A stretch of 64,000 bases of DNA. Source: Oikopleura dioica (Eukaryota > Chordata > Appendicularia > Copelata > Oikopleuridae). Position numbers and translations under genes: made by a program. The notes below the pieces were generated by a model, which did not search any database, had not been told where the DNA came from, and worked only from the letters and a program-made list of their open reading frames with translations. The stretch is taken from assembly GCA_907165135.1 (NCBI GenBank), contig OU015568.1, forward strand, positions 6,084,501-6,148,500, given 5' to 3'. Positions 29,406 to 42,391 of this stretch are shown here, in pieces (position 1 is the stretch's first letter; every line of letters begins with the position of its first letter).

Positions 29406-29714
29406 GCGCAAGTACTGCCCCACTCAGGTCCCCTATTCATCGACCGGGGCCTGAAAAGGTACGGAAATTATCACAGTTTACCGTCGCCGACGTATTTTGA
29501 GTTCTTCTACATGTGCAGCTACTCCTTCATGTCATCACCGCTCGGACATCACGAAAACTTCGCATCTGATTCAAGCTTTTTCCCAAAAAAGGGTTTTTTA
29601 ACGCGAATCAGACTGCCTCGACGTTTCGAACCTGCCATGTTACTCATCTTACGCTTATACTCCTGCAAAAATCACACACTTTGGCCTTAGAGGACGTTTC
29701 AGTCTCATGGGGGG

Positions 29715-29970
29715 TATTGGGATCTTAGATTCGTTAGACTCCCTCGTCCCCTAAGGTCACTTGCTTATCTAGATCGAGCTTTGCTCGGTCGCCGCCGTGT
29801 ATTTCTCTCCATTCGGTAATTCACGCAGTTCGTGAATTAACCTCTATTTTACTCCAGCTCGAAATACAGACGTCAAAGATACTTTACTCGTTTTCTTCAC
29901 TCGTCCAGATATAGAGAGCAGGCAAACTACGCTAGAAGTGGGAGATTCAGCAGAAGCTAGGATCCCTTCA
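29715..29970 (+). repeat. 3' LTR of copy 2
   Basis: Identical to the 5' LTR of copy 2; preceded by ATGGGGGG (29707-29714) and followed by the target duplication CAGC. Confidence 0.93.
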
Positions 29971-29981
29971 CAGCCAAGAAT

Positions 29982-30000
29982 TAAACTTTTTCTGTTTCAG
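29982..30000 (+). promoter_or_regulatory. Probable trans-splice acceptor
   Basis: TTAAACTTTTTCTGTTTCAG ends at 30000, seven bases before the ATG at 30008. A polypyrimidine tract and CAG with no upstream exon is the expected form of a spliced-leader acceptor in larvaceans. Copy 2 of the retrotransposon ends 11 bp before this tract. Confidence 0.6.
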
Positions 30001-30007
30001 ACTTGGG

Positions 30008-32712
30008 ATGTCGGGAATAAACACTCCGATGAAGGAACTCTCCTTAGAGTTTTCCTTCACGGAGTCGACCAAAGAGGAGCAGACGGATGAAAAAATGAAT
30101 GTCGACGAGAATATGCTCCCAAAGTGCACTTCCGACGCGGAAATTCAGCCCAAAAGAGCGCTAGGTATGATTTTTTTCTATTTTCAAACTCTGATGAAGT
30201 ATTTCAGTGTTCGACGATGTGCCAGAGCTTTCTGAGGATGAGGAAGTCGATCAAAATTCGAACATCAATCTTCCGCCGCCAGAGCTCTCAGAGGAAGAAA
30301 TGGAAATCGAGGACAAGGAAAATCTCAAGCCTGCAGATCTTCCCCAGCCAAAAGAGAAAATCCTCATAAGTAAGTTCCCATTTCCAAGATAATGAAAAAT
30401 ATTAACAAATTCTCTTTCAGAGGAGCCAGATTTTCCAGCGCCAGCGATCGAAGTTCCCGAAGAGCCGAAAGAAAGCCGCATTTTGTCGCCAAAGAAAGGC
30501 GTCAAGGTGAACACTGCGCACACGCCGAGCTACATGCGCGGAACGGCCAGTTCCAGCGCCAAAACGCCGAAAAAAGGTGGAGAAAAAGTGCCGGAAGAGA
30601 AGAAGAGAGAGATGCCGAAGCCCGGCTTCTCGACGAAATTCAGCAAACCAACGACCAAGAAGTATGGCATTGCTGCATCTCTTTGCAAGAAAGAAGCCAC
30701 CAAGCCGGTCGTGAGCAAAGCTGCTTCTGGCCAGTCGAGTTCTTCGCGCTTCGGTTTCCAGCCGCCGAAAAAGCTCGCTTCTCGCCCAGCAACGGCTCCT
30801 TCGAAACCTGTTGCCCCGAAGCCGACAGCGATGAAATCAAAAACAGAAACAGCTGCTCGAGGACGGCCAACAGTCGCGACAAAAACAACGACAAAATCAA
30901 AAACCGTCACCGCGCCCAAACGACCAGTCAGTGCTCGTCCTGCTTTTGGATCTAGCGCGAAGCCGGCCAAACCAGTTGTCAGTTCTCGACCGGCGAGTGC
31001 GAAACCAACGGTCGATCGAGCGAAGAGCACGCTGACTTCGCGAGTTGGTACCGGATCGGCGCCAAAGCCAAGTACGATGAGTGCGAAGAGTTCGATTCCA
31101 CCGCGGCCAGCTTCAGCCAAGCCACGACCGGCTACTACTTCAACTTCTGCCAGTCGATTTGGCGCAGTTGCAAAGACTGGCGTGAGTAAAACTGAGAGAA
31201 AGCCTGGTGCACCAAAAAAAGAGGAAGCGAAGAAGGTCGTCCAGCCGACCTCTTCAAAGGTGAAGCCAGGTGTGGTTCAGCCAAAGGTTGTCTCACGATT
31301 CGGGCAAGCTTCAGCTTCCAGCAAGAAAGAAGTGCAGAAAGTTAAGCCAGCGAGTAGTACTGCACCAGGAAAGAGCACGGCAGCGACGATTCCGAAGCCA
31401 AAGATTCCGTCTTCGACGATGGAAAAGTCTGAAAAGTCGAAGCCGCTTACGGCCAAGGCAGTTGAGGTTACTGAGAGACTTTTGAGCAAGACGCCAAAAA
31501 CGCCTCGTGATAAACCAGCAGAGTCGAAGACTCCTGCTTCTTCCTCTGCATCTATGAAAGCGAAAACACCAGTGCGACCGAAAACTCCAGTGGCGAAAAC
31601 ACCAGCTAAAACTCCTGGAAAGATGAGCTCTAAGACGCCCACTGGAGCGACTGGCAAGAGTGCGAAGAAAGAAGAGGCGAAGAAGCGTCGTCGAACTCGC
31701 TACTCGATCACTCAAGAGGCGACGGAGAAAATGTCGGAAGCGTTTTCGAAGTGTGCCAAGAACAGAGTCGAAGCGAACGAGTCGCTCTTCAAAGACTTGA
31801 ACGAGGACGACCAAAACGACGCTGAAAGCAATTTGGTGGTGCAGGCGATTGAAAACCTGATCCAGTCGGCGAAGGAACAGAACTTGCCAAGCCACAACTT
31901 GCTCGATCTGTTGACAGGAATGAGAGACGATCTCGGCGAAGATATTGCCATGGTCACCTGCTACTGGGCGGCGAAAATCGACGTCTTGATGAAATTAGGT
32001 AAAACTCATTCTTTCTCCGTCAATTTATCATAAAATTAAAGGCTCGAAAGCTTGTGAAATCAAAGAGGAGCTCGAAACAGCGACAAAATCGAATCCAATC
32101 CCAGCGTCCGACTTCGCCAAGCTCAAAAAAGAAACACTGGAGAAGATGTCTGAACCTGGATTCGACGAGCGAGGTGCCACTCCAGATCCGGAAGCGACAA
32201 TTCCGCTCGAGGACGATGAAATGCTCGAGCTTTCGATCGTCAACATGCCTCCCTTCGAGGAACCAGCTCCTGCTCCGACAGTTTCTGTTGAGGCGCCTAC
32301 TCCTGAGCCGGAATCATTCGTTGAGCCAATGTCTACCGAGCAAACACTGGCCAATCTGACCGAGATGAACAACAAGCAGGATGCTACCTTGCTCCGCTTT
32401 GTGGTAAGTTTCAGTAAAATTGGTCCCATCTGAGTTCATTTCTAGGTTCGAAAAACCAAGTGCAAGGATCTCTCAAAATTGATCGTCACTCCAGTACGGC
32501 GATCAAAGCGGATCGCCAATAAAACGCCTGGAAAGACGCCTGGCACTCCGACTACTCGAACTCCCAGAGCCGAGGTAAGATATTCTTCTTATTGTTCACA
32601 AATAACGATTCTTATCTAGCTGGACATCACCGATCTGAAAGAACTCCACAACAACACCGAAATCGGTTTCTTGGAGAACCCAAAACTCAACCTCGACTCC
32701 GTTCTTGAGTGA
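30008..32712 (+). CDS. Basic microtubule-associated-like protein, possibly CKAP2 family
   Basis: Six exons: 30008-30164, 30208-30369, 30421-31998, 32042-32403, 32446-32574, 32620-32712, all GT-AG and in frame. The N-terminus is acidic (FDDVPELSEDEEVDQNSN). A long Lys/Ala/Pro/Ser/Thr-rich basic middle follows (about 90-440), with repeated SRFG motifs and Thr-Pro sites suited to mitotic kinases. Then comes a helical segment (YSITQEATEKMSEAFSKCAK to VTCYWAAKIDVLMKLG) and a C-terminal KLIVTPVRRSKRIANKTPGK with ELHNNTEIGFLENPKLNLDS. The helical segment plus TPVRRSxRI recalls CKAP2-type spindle proteins, but this is a weak assignment. It forms a head-to-tail pair with WDR70 (233 bp) and was originally divergent from MPP-alpha 2. 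Confidence 0.75.
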
Positions 32713-32761
32713 TTCATTCTCGCCATTTTCACCACCTTCACACAAAATGTATATACTCACT

Positions 32762-32767
32762 AATAAA
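32762..32767 (+). terminator. Poly(A) signal
   Basis: AATAAA 50 bp after the stop codon at 32710-32712, in the gap before WDR70. Confidence 0.5.
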
Positions 32768-32945
32768 AACTAACGTTCACTTTTCACATTCCCGCACCCA
32801 ATTTCACCCCTGCCAAAATCTACTGTTCACATTCCCGAATAAAATGGAAACATTTTAACATGTGCAGTAAATTCTGTCTCTTTATTTGCATCTTCGCATT
32901 TTCAATTAGAAATCCTAGAAATCGGTTTTGGTTGAATTCGAAAGG

Positions 32946-35128
32946 ATGAGTCAGAAAAAAGCGCGTACATTTGATCTCCAAGCGATGCTTGGAGAGACTC
33001 TCAAGACTGCCCAAGAGAGTAGCCGTGAAACTTTAGCCCGGCGAGAGGAGGAGGAGAAAAATCGTCAAAAGTCGGCGAAAAAACGGACTGTAAGCGAGGT
33101 TGAATCAAAGCCATCCAAACCTGCTGAGCCGGCGCCAGAATCTGACGGAGAAGATGTTGGTCCTGCTCTTCCTCCCGGCTTCGTCATTCCTAACATGCAA
33201 GAACTCGCTAAAAAGTCTGAGGAAAATGCGAAGAAAGAAGAAGAGCAAGACTCTGACAGTGACTCAGAGTCAGATGATGAGGTATTTTTAGTCGGTTGAA
33301 TCAATTCTTACTTACTATTACTTTAGCAAGACAATGAGCGAAGAATGACGCTTCCGATAACTAGTCGCATTGCGCTCAACCACGGAAGTAAACCAGTGCA
33401 AGCACTTTGCCTTGATCCTCCGGGCGGGCGACTTTTAACAGGAGCAGATGACTACAACATGAAATTCTGGGATTTTCCCGGAATGACCAACACTTTCGAG
33501 CCATTCCGCTACATGGAGCCGCAAGAAGGCTATCACGTGCGAGACTTGTCGTATTCCGTCACCGGCGACAACATTCTAGTGGTGACTGGATCGATGCAGC
33601 CTATTTTGTACGACAGAGACGGTTTTCTCGTCGGCACTTGCGTCAAAGGCGACAGCTACTTGATGGACTCGTCGAAGACTGAAGGGCATCAGGCGATGTG
33701 TAACGCCGGCCAGTTTCATCCTTTTGAGAGAGAATGGATGGTTACCTGCGCCAATGATGGAACCATTCGGTAAGCTTAGAAAATGGGGAAACAAAGATTG
33801 AGATTTTAAGGCAATGGAATGTCGAAGATCGGGAAAAAGACATGTTCGGCTGTATAGTAATGAAACAATACGACTGCAGAAAAGTGCGAAATCGACAAGG
33901 AAAGCGGGCGACTCCTACTGCGCTCACTTACTGTCGTCAAGGAAAGCTGCTGGCGAGTGGGAACGACGATGGCTCAGTTCAGATTTGGGATCATAGAAGA
34001 ATCGTCTCTCCGAAAATAAGAATTTGGAACTGTCATCCGGCGGGGAGAGAATAACCTGCTGTACTTTTTCGTACGACAACACAATCGTGGCGACGAGATG
34101 CCTCGATGGAACGATGAAGCTCTTCGATCTCAGAAACACGAAGCAAGCGCTCTTTGTTAGGGACAACTTGCCGGCGCGTTATGACGGAACTAAAATTGCG
34201 TTCTCGCCGAATGACAAAATCATCTGTGTTGGAACTTCCGGCGAGAGAGTCAAAAAGGGCGTTCAAAAGCCCGGGGAGTTGAAGTTTTTCTTGAGAGACG
34301 ACATGTCCGAAGTCAAATCTGTTCCGGTAATTTTCTAAATTCTTTATAATCGTCCTTGAGAATCGTTTTAGTTGCAATCGGGATCGGCAATCGGAATTTT
34401 ATGGCATCACAGAATCAATCAAATTATCTATGGAACGTCCGATGGAAAAGCTTGCGTCTACTTCGATGAAAAAGTGTCTCATAGAGGGGCGAAGCTATGT
34501 GTTTCGAAGCGAAAGAAAGCTGCAGAATTCGTGGAAATGGACGCCAATGTCCACGTCGTCGTTCCTTTCCAACCAAAGAACTTCAGGGAGCCGAAACCAT
34601 CTTCCAAAGAAACTCAATTTGTCAAGGTATTAATCAGTGCCTCCGCAGTTTCCTCTACTATAGAATTTAGGCGAGGAAAAATGCTCAAGCTTCTCATGCG
34701 CCAGAAGCACCGCTCAATCCTACAATGGCTGGTCAGCTCGGTCGACTCAATGCTCCAAATGGGACGCTGCACAAGTTTATCGCCAAAGAGGTCTTTCAAG
34801 TTGACGTTTCTCTTTTCAAAAGTGAATTCAGATTGCAATGAAAACCTCAGATGACGATCCAACTTTGATTCGTCAGAAGATTCTCAGACACGCCTACAAA
34901 GCTGAAGAAGAAGGCAACCTTATCAACGCTGCTTATTCACAAACACAGCCTGTCAACGTTCTAGGTGACTTTTCTTTCCTCAATCTTTCGCTTACTAAAA
35001 TTCAAGCGGAGCACAAAACGCTGGAAGACGAAGATGCAGAGTTCAACCAGCCTATGTGGAAACGAATGAAATATCAAGACGACAAGAAGAAGGGCAAAAT
35101 CGTCGTCGATGAAGAAAAACTTGTCTGA
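32946..35128 (+). CDS. WDR70: WD-repeat protein WDR70
   Basis: I start at ATG 32946 (MSQKKARTFDLQAMLGETLK), shortly after a TTTTCAATTAG acceptor. The acidic N-terminal region contains GPALPPGFVIP. WD repeats follow: RIALNHGSKPVQALCLDPPG, RLLTGADDYNMKFWDFPGMT, VTGDNILVVTGSMQPILYDR, MVTCANDGTIRQWNVED, LLASGNDDGSVQIWDHRRI, IVATRCLDGTMKLFDLR. The tail has IRQKILRHAYKAEEEGNLIN and AAYSQTQPVNVL, the conserved C-terminal signature of WDR70 (gastrulation-defective family), a CRL4-associated chromatin and DNA-damage factor. It ends KKKGKIVVDEEKLV and TGA at 35128. Exons are joined by roughly 45-60-nt introns. Convergent with the lipoxygenase, 167 bp between stops. Confidence 0.88.
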
Positions 35129-35295
35129 ATCTCATTTTCTAGTCTTATTTTCTGCCAAACGGATAACACGAATCATTCTTCATTACTTTTAATCCTTGTT
35201 GATTTTGATTTATGATTCGGTTTTATTAACATTTCTTTTTGGAGGAAGAGTTGAATGTACATATCAATCAGAGGTAGCAACTATATGAACTATTT

Positions 35296-38200
35296 TTACA
35301 TATCGATTCGTGCAGGGACGTTTTCAGGCAGGAGATATTCATATGGAACTCTCCACGATTTGTTTCTAAAATGCAATCAGCAAAACGGGATGATCCAGGA
35401 ACAAACCGTTCGTTAATCTTTTTTCCAATATCCTTGACGTCCTGGGTAAATTCTTCAAGTATCTTTATAGCGCTTTCCTCTGTGAATAGCTTCATGGGAA
35501 ACTCGCCCAGAAAGACCTGAAGTTAATATGTCAAAAATTTATTTGACTCGAGGGCGCGTACCTCGTCGGCTGGTGGGGTTGACAATGTGTGCGAGACGGC
35601 CATTTGCGCGCACATCAGGTCTTGATCTGGCAGCGTGTTCATTATGTCTTCCATTGTCACCTTTTTCGGGGCTCAAAATGAGCTCCTCCCTCGGCATAAA
35701 GTTAACTATTTCAAGCCCCTTTCCTTATCTTTGTCAACTGGAGCTGGCTGTCTGAGAAGAACTGGATGCGCGGGTGGATTTCCATAGATGTCGAACATGG
35801 GATTTCCTTCTGCGGCGTGTTGAACACTCGACATAAAGATGATTCCAGTGAGAAGATGAATTAGCTCGTCCTGAAATGAGTGGAAAGTGCGTCTTTTCAT
35901 CGCGATCTCTTACCTTTGTGCTGAGCTCGTTTGGTAGCTTGTCGTCATCAGCGTACGCGAATCCAAATTTCTAAAAAACAATCATTTAACTTTCCAATTA
36001 GCGATTAGTGATTGTGGCTGGCGGCAGATGTTGGAAGTGCCTAATGGCGACCATCTATCTTCACTAACCTTTGACTCCTTCATGAAGTCTTGTAATTCGC
36101 TGTCTTGGACAACATCACCGTCGCTCTTGTAATACAGCTCGATGATTCGACGCGTGTACTTTTGATCGCCGACCAGTAGAGCAGCGAGTCGTCTCGGTAG
36201 CCGTACTCTTTTATCTATTGACTCGTATTTTACCCATATAAGCATGTCCAATTTACCTTTGAATCAAGAACTCCCGCTTCGCGAGACATTTGGGCACGTC
36301 AAAGTCCTCAATCGACCACTTTTTGAAGCCTCTTTTGAGAAGTTCAAGATGTCCCCGCCGCCTTGGATACATAAATAAACTGGCATTTCAATCAATCTGT
36401 AATTACCAGTGGACATGACACGGTCAATGGTACCTCCGGGACTGATCATGACTCCCCTAGCATATGAATCGACAGCAATGATATGCTAGACATTGGCTTA
36501 TTATTAAAAGAAGAAGAGCGTCCGTATTGACTCAATACAGATGCTCGAGAAGAGCGACTCCCGGAAGTAACTGAGCGTACCTGCAGATGAGTGAACATGA
36601 AGCGGAAAAGAGGATGATTTCGCGAAACACGGCGGCGGAGTGCGATTGCAAACGGCTCCGTCACCATGTGCGTGAACAACAAATGCTCATTCAGTTGCTG
36701 GATCTGAAATAAAATGATTTTGTTTGAAAGTTTCTTTTACAGATTCATCAACTGACTGAACATACAGAGAATGAGCGGTGCCACGAGTGGATAAGTACAT
36801 CAATCAAGAATTAAATCAAGACGAAAGTCCGCTTGCATATTAATCAGATACCTAGAGATGTGGTTTTGCCAGTGTTTGCCCCTGGGACGCCTTCCCCCAT
36901 TTCCCGGCCGATGGTGTTCAGCGCGAGGTGGAAGGGTGTATGAGTGGCCAGCAACTTTCTGAGGGGGTGCACGATGCTCAAATTGCGGATCATGGCAACC
37001 ACAAAGGGCTCGGGCGCCAAGTGACACCGGAGCAAATGTTCAGTCACTTGTTGAATCTGACTCGGCCTGAATTAGGCAAGCCCGCAAATTGGAATTTCTT
37101 ACCTGTCCGTTGGCGCTGTTGAAAAACATCTTCGCCAGCAACCACGCGTTTGGTGGATCTTTTGGGGTGAACACGGGATTGTTTTCTTCCTTATTCGAGA
37201 ATAATTGAATCGCCAGTGGCTCGAGGAAGCCTTCATTGTTACAGTAAAGGACGAGCAGGGGCGCGCAAGTGTAGTTTTTCGTCTAATGAGAATCAATTTC
37301 AATTAGAGTCTGGCGGAAGTCACATAATTTACCTTGAGTATTGGGTGATCGCCGCACGGGATTCCTTCCAGATAGTTCGATAATAGCTGGATAATAATAA
37401 AAACACGGTGATGAGTTTGTCAGATGACCTTTCTTTCAGAAGATCACTGAACCTCAAACTTTCAGTTTAAATTTGAATATAAATAAGTTAAAAACTATTC
37501 CTTCAAGAATCGAGTTGTCTACCATGAAGATGCGGCCATCGAGTAAAGCGTTCTGATAAGTGACTCCACTTGGGAGGCATTTTTCCAAATCAGCTGTTGT
37601 GATGGAGTAGTACTTTGGAAGGCTCTTGAAAACCCTCTGCACCCCGGTTGGTCTGAATATTCGATTCAAAGGACAAGTGGGGAATCATTTCTCTTACCTG
37701 CATCCATTGATTTGTTGTCGGGCGAATTCGAGGTCGGATCTATAAAAATTAACTATTTTGATAAAGATGGATAGTAATGGGTACCGCCAGTTATGCCAGC
37801 AGTCGTGATTGATTTCCCGATTTTTCATCGTTGGAATAAGCAAGAGTTTGTGCACATCTTCCAGCGAGTCGAAATTTCTAAAGATTCCCACGAAGCGATT
37901 GAGGAGCAGATTTTTGAGACCAGTCGCGCGACAGTTGTGGAACTCGGCATCGCGTTCGGCCGACCATTGCGAGTTTCTTGGAAGATCTCTGTGCTGCTCT
38001 GCTTGGAGATGCCCATTCAGGCCGTATGTGAGGTCTTCTTTCTCTGGCTCCGCTCGCCAGCGATAGGTCGTTCGCTGTTTTCGGAGATATTCTTCTCGGA
38101 ACTTTCGTTTGACTTCAAGACTATCGTCTTGTGGGAGATATGCGGTACCCTCGGCGGTCGTCGCTCCGTCTGTTACCCATTCGTAGAAGGGGAAGAAATA

Positions 38201-38658
38201 TTCTTTCGACTTTTCGGGGTTTACTGAGTTCGCGATCAAGGAAAAAATAGGAGAATTTGAAAACCCGTCCTTCATAATAACTTTGACATACTCCACATAC
38301 CAATCAGGAGAGAGCCCCTTGTCCTTTATCACTAAAAAAGATGCTAGAAGAAGAAAAAAAGCAGGTTCTTACGAAGTTTGCAGAGAAGAGGCGTTCCAAT
38401 ATTCTTCATTTTGATGATGAACTTGTCTGAATTTCCTCTCTCAAAGTCATCGCGAAAAAAGTTATCAATTTTTGTCGGTTTCGTAGAACTGTCCTCGCCG
38501 ATCAGTTGAATCTTCACGTCTGCATCTGTGCCCGCTGCTTTCGTGTTTCCAGTTTTGACGACGACTTTGTAGGTGATCTCTTCGGCGAAGGGGTCTCCGA
38601 AGTCGATCGACTTGGTCTTGCTGTTGATGCAGTAGGCTAGTCTCTTCATCAGTGCCAT
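35296..38658 (-). CDS. Lipoxygenase with PLAT domain; frame problems
   Basis: ATG 38658 opens MALMKRLAYCINSKTKSIDF, then a PLAT domain (EITYKVVVKTGNTKAAGTDA, DVKIQLIGEDSS, NSDKFIIKMKNIGTPLL). The catalytic domain includes EPLAIQLFSNKEENNPVFTP, AWLLAKMFFNSANGQ, the iron-binding helix EHLLRCH (present twice, see separate entries), YYKSDGDVVQDSELQDFM, LIHLLTGIIFMSSVQHAAEG and a C-terminus KINERNKSWRVPYEYLLPEN ending ...RIDM. Oddities: the fourth iron ligand position (Asn/His four residues after the QHAA His) is Gly; the last residue is Met rather than Ile; the reading frame shifts by one at the T4 run 36160-36163 (between the YRDDSLLYWSAI and YTRRIIEL segments), with a second unresolved phase problem near 36,350. 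One intron (35723-35661) is GA-AG. It is either a diverged enzyme with sequence errors or a recent pseudogene. Confidence 0.8.
36407..36703 (-). repeat. Lipoxygenase iron-helix exon, version B+C
   Basis: Exon B (36703-36581) encodes IQQLNEHLLFTHMVTEPFAI with NHPLFRFMFTHLQ. Exon C (36485-36407) encodes HIIAVDSYARGVMISPGGTI and DRVMSTG. Together 202 nt, entering in phase 0 and leaving in phase 1. They cover the same protein segment as version A. Confidence 0.75.
36852..37056 (-). repeat. Lipoxygenase iron-helix exon, version A
   Basis: One exon of 205 nt encoding IQQVTEHLLRCHLAPEPFVV, VHPLRKLLATHTPFHLALNT and IGREMGEG, up to the TTSLG end. It starts in phase 0 and ends in phase 1, exactly as B+C does, and begins with the same IQQ-x2-EHLL. 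It is closer to typical lipoxygenases than version B. Confidence 0.75.
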
Positions 38659-39557
38659 GTACTGGCTCGCTTCTTCCGTTCTCTTCTGCGCGGTTCGCTC
38701 CTCGGGGAATCGCCAGCCACAAAATTATCAATTGTCGCGGAACAGCGCCGCCGCTGCCAGCTCAGAATCGTCGACGACGCTCTCCTTCCCGTTTTGGATT
38801 CAGTTCAACTCCCATTTAATTCATTTATCAAAATTAGAATTAAATTGAGCCCCTCTTTCAAAGCAGTGTATACTTTGCCCTGCTGATAGATCAAATAATG
38901 ATTAAATACTGAATCGACCTTTTCTTTGGCCCAGTTTGATTCAAAAACGAGCCTTTTTCTTGACTCTTGATTTGCATGATAATTTCTAAATGATCATTAT
39001 CGCCAATTCAGCTGCTGAAGTTCAGCTGAACTCTGTCCAAGACTCAAGACAGCTTAGTCTTTACTTTCCGATGAAGAGATGAAATCCCGAGTGTCATAAT
39101 CGGATGACAGGGAATAGGAAAAAGTGCTCATCCGCGATTCCATTCCTTTCAAATTAGCCTCGCCTAGAAATTTCTGATGATGCAAAAAGAGCTAATGTTA
39201 TGTCTACTGCTGGGAAATAAATACAGTATAGTTCGGGACGGTCAAATTTGTAACTGACAGAATGCGCAATTATCAGAATACAATTTTGAGGCAGACGATC
39301 TTTTGAATATTTCATGATTTCAGGTTCATTGTCTGAATCTTCTCGCAACTACGATTTTCCCAACATAAACAATACTTGGTTCTCATATTGGCCTACGTAC
39401 TATCCAAATAATGAACCCAAAATAGCAGCAAGCGCCGCGTGGGTTAGTAAATCCTTGTACCGCTTGTTTTGTATTCTACCGGAGGGTGAGTTGCCAGGAC
39501 AAAAGTAGTAAAAGCACGGTCGAGAAGAAATCCATGTTGAATTTTTAGTTTTTGAAG
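38659..39557. other. Intergenic interval between divergent genes
   Basis: About 900 bp between the lipoxygenase start (minus) and the cellulase start (plus). No gene is supportable; a 64-residue open frame at 39314 lacks family features. An ATTTTTAG acceptor at about 39,549 just before the cellulase ATG is a candidate trans-splice site. Confidence 0.5.
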
Positions 39558-42277
<2,720 letters not shown>

Positions 42278-42391
42278 AAGATTGAAAATTTCAATAAATA
42301 ATTGAGCTTTTTTTTTGTTTATTTGAACTTTTGAAATATGAGTATAAATTCTTCTATTTTTATAATTTTTTGCAAAACTTTAAATTTTTAG

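Larger units (their letters stand above)
23485..29970 (+). mobile_element. LTR retrotransposon copy 2 (same family)
   Basis: Two 256-bp LTRs (23485-23740, 29715-29970) identical to each other, with a 4-bp target duplication CAGC at 23481-23484 and 29971-29974. The leader is 5 bp shorter than in copy 1 in a GC-rich repeat and has single-base differences. Same plus orientation as copy 1. It ends 38 bp before the start codon of the next gene. Different target duplications and a family-internal LTR difference show that the two copies inserted independently rather than by duplication of a block. Confidence 0.93.

Noticed and set aside
15647-29970. Segmental duplication of one retrotransposon block
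   Set aside because: Each copy has its own perfect 4-bp target duplication and its own LTR variant, so the insertions are independent.
39314-39508. 64-residue plus-strand ORF upstream of the cellulase
   Set aside because: No recognisable domain and no splice link to the cellulase signal peptide exon.
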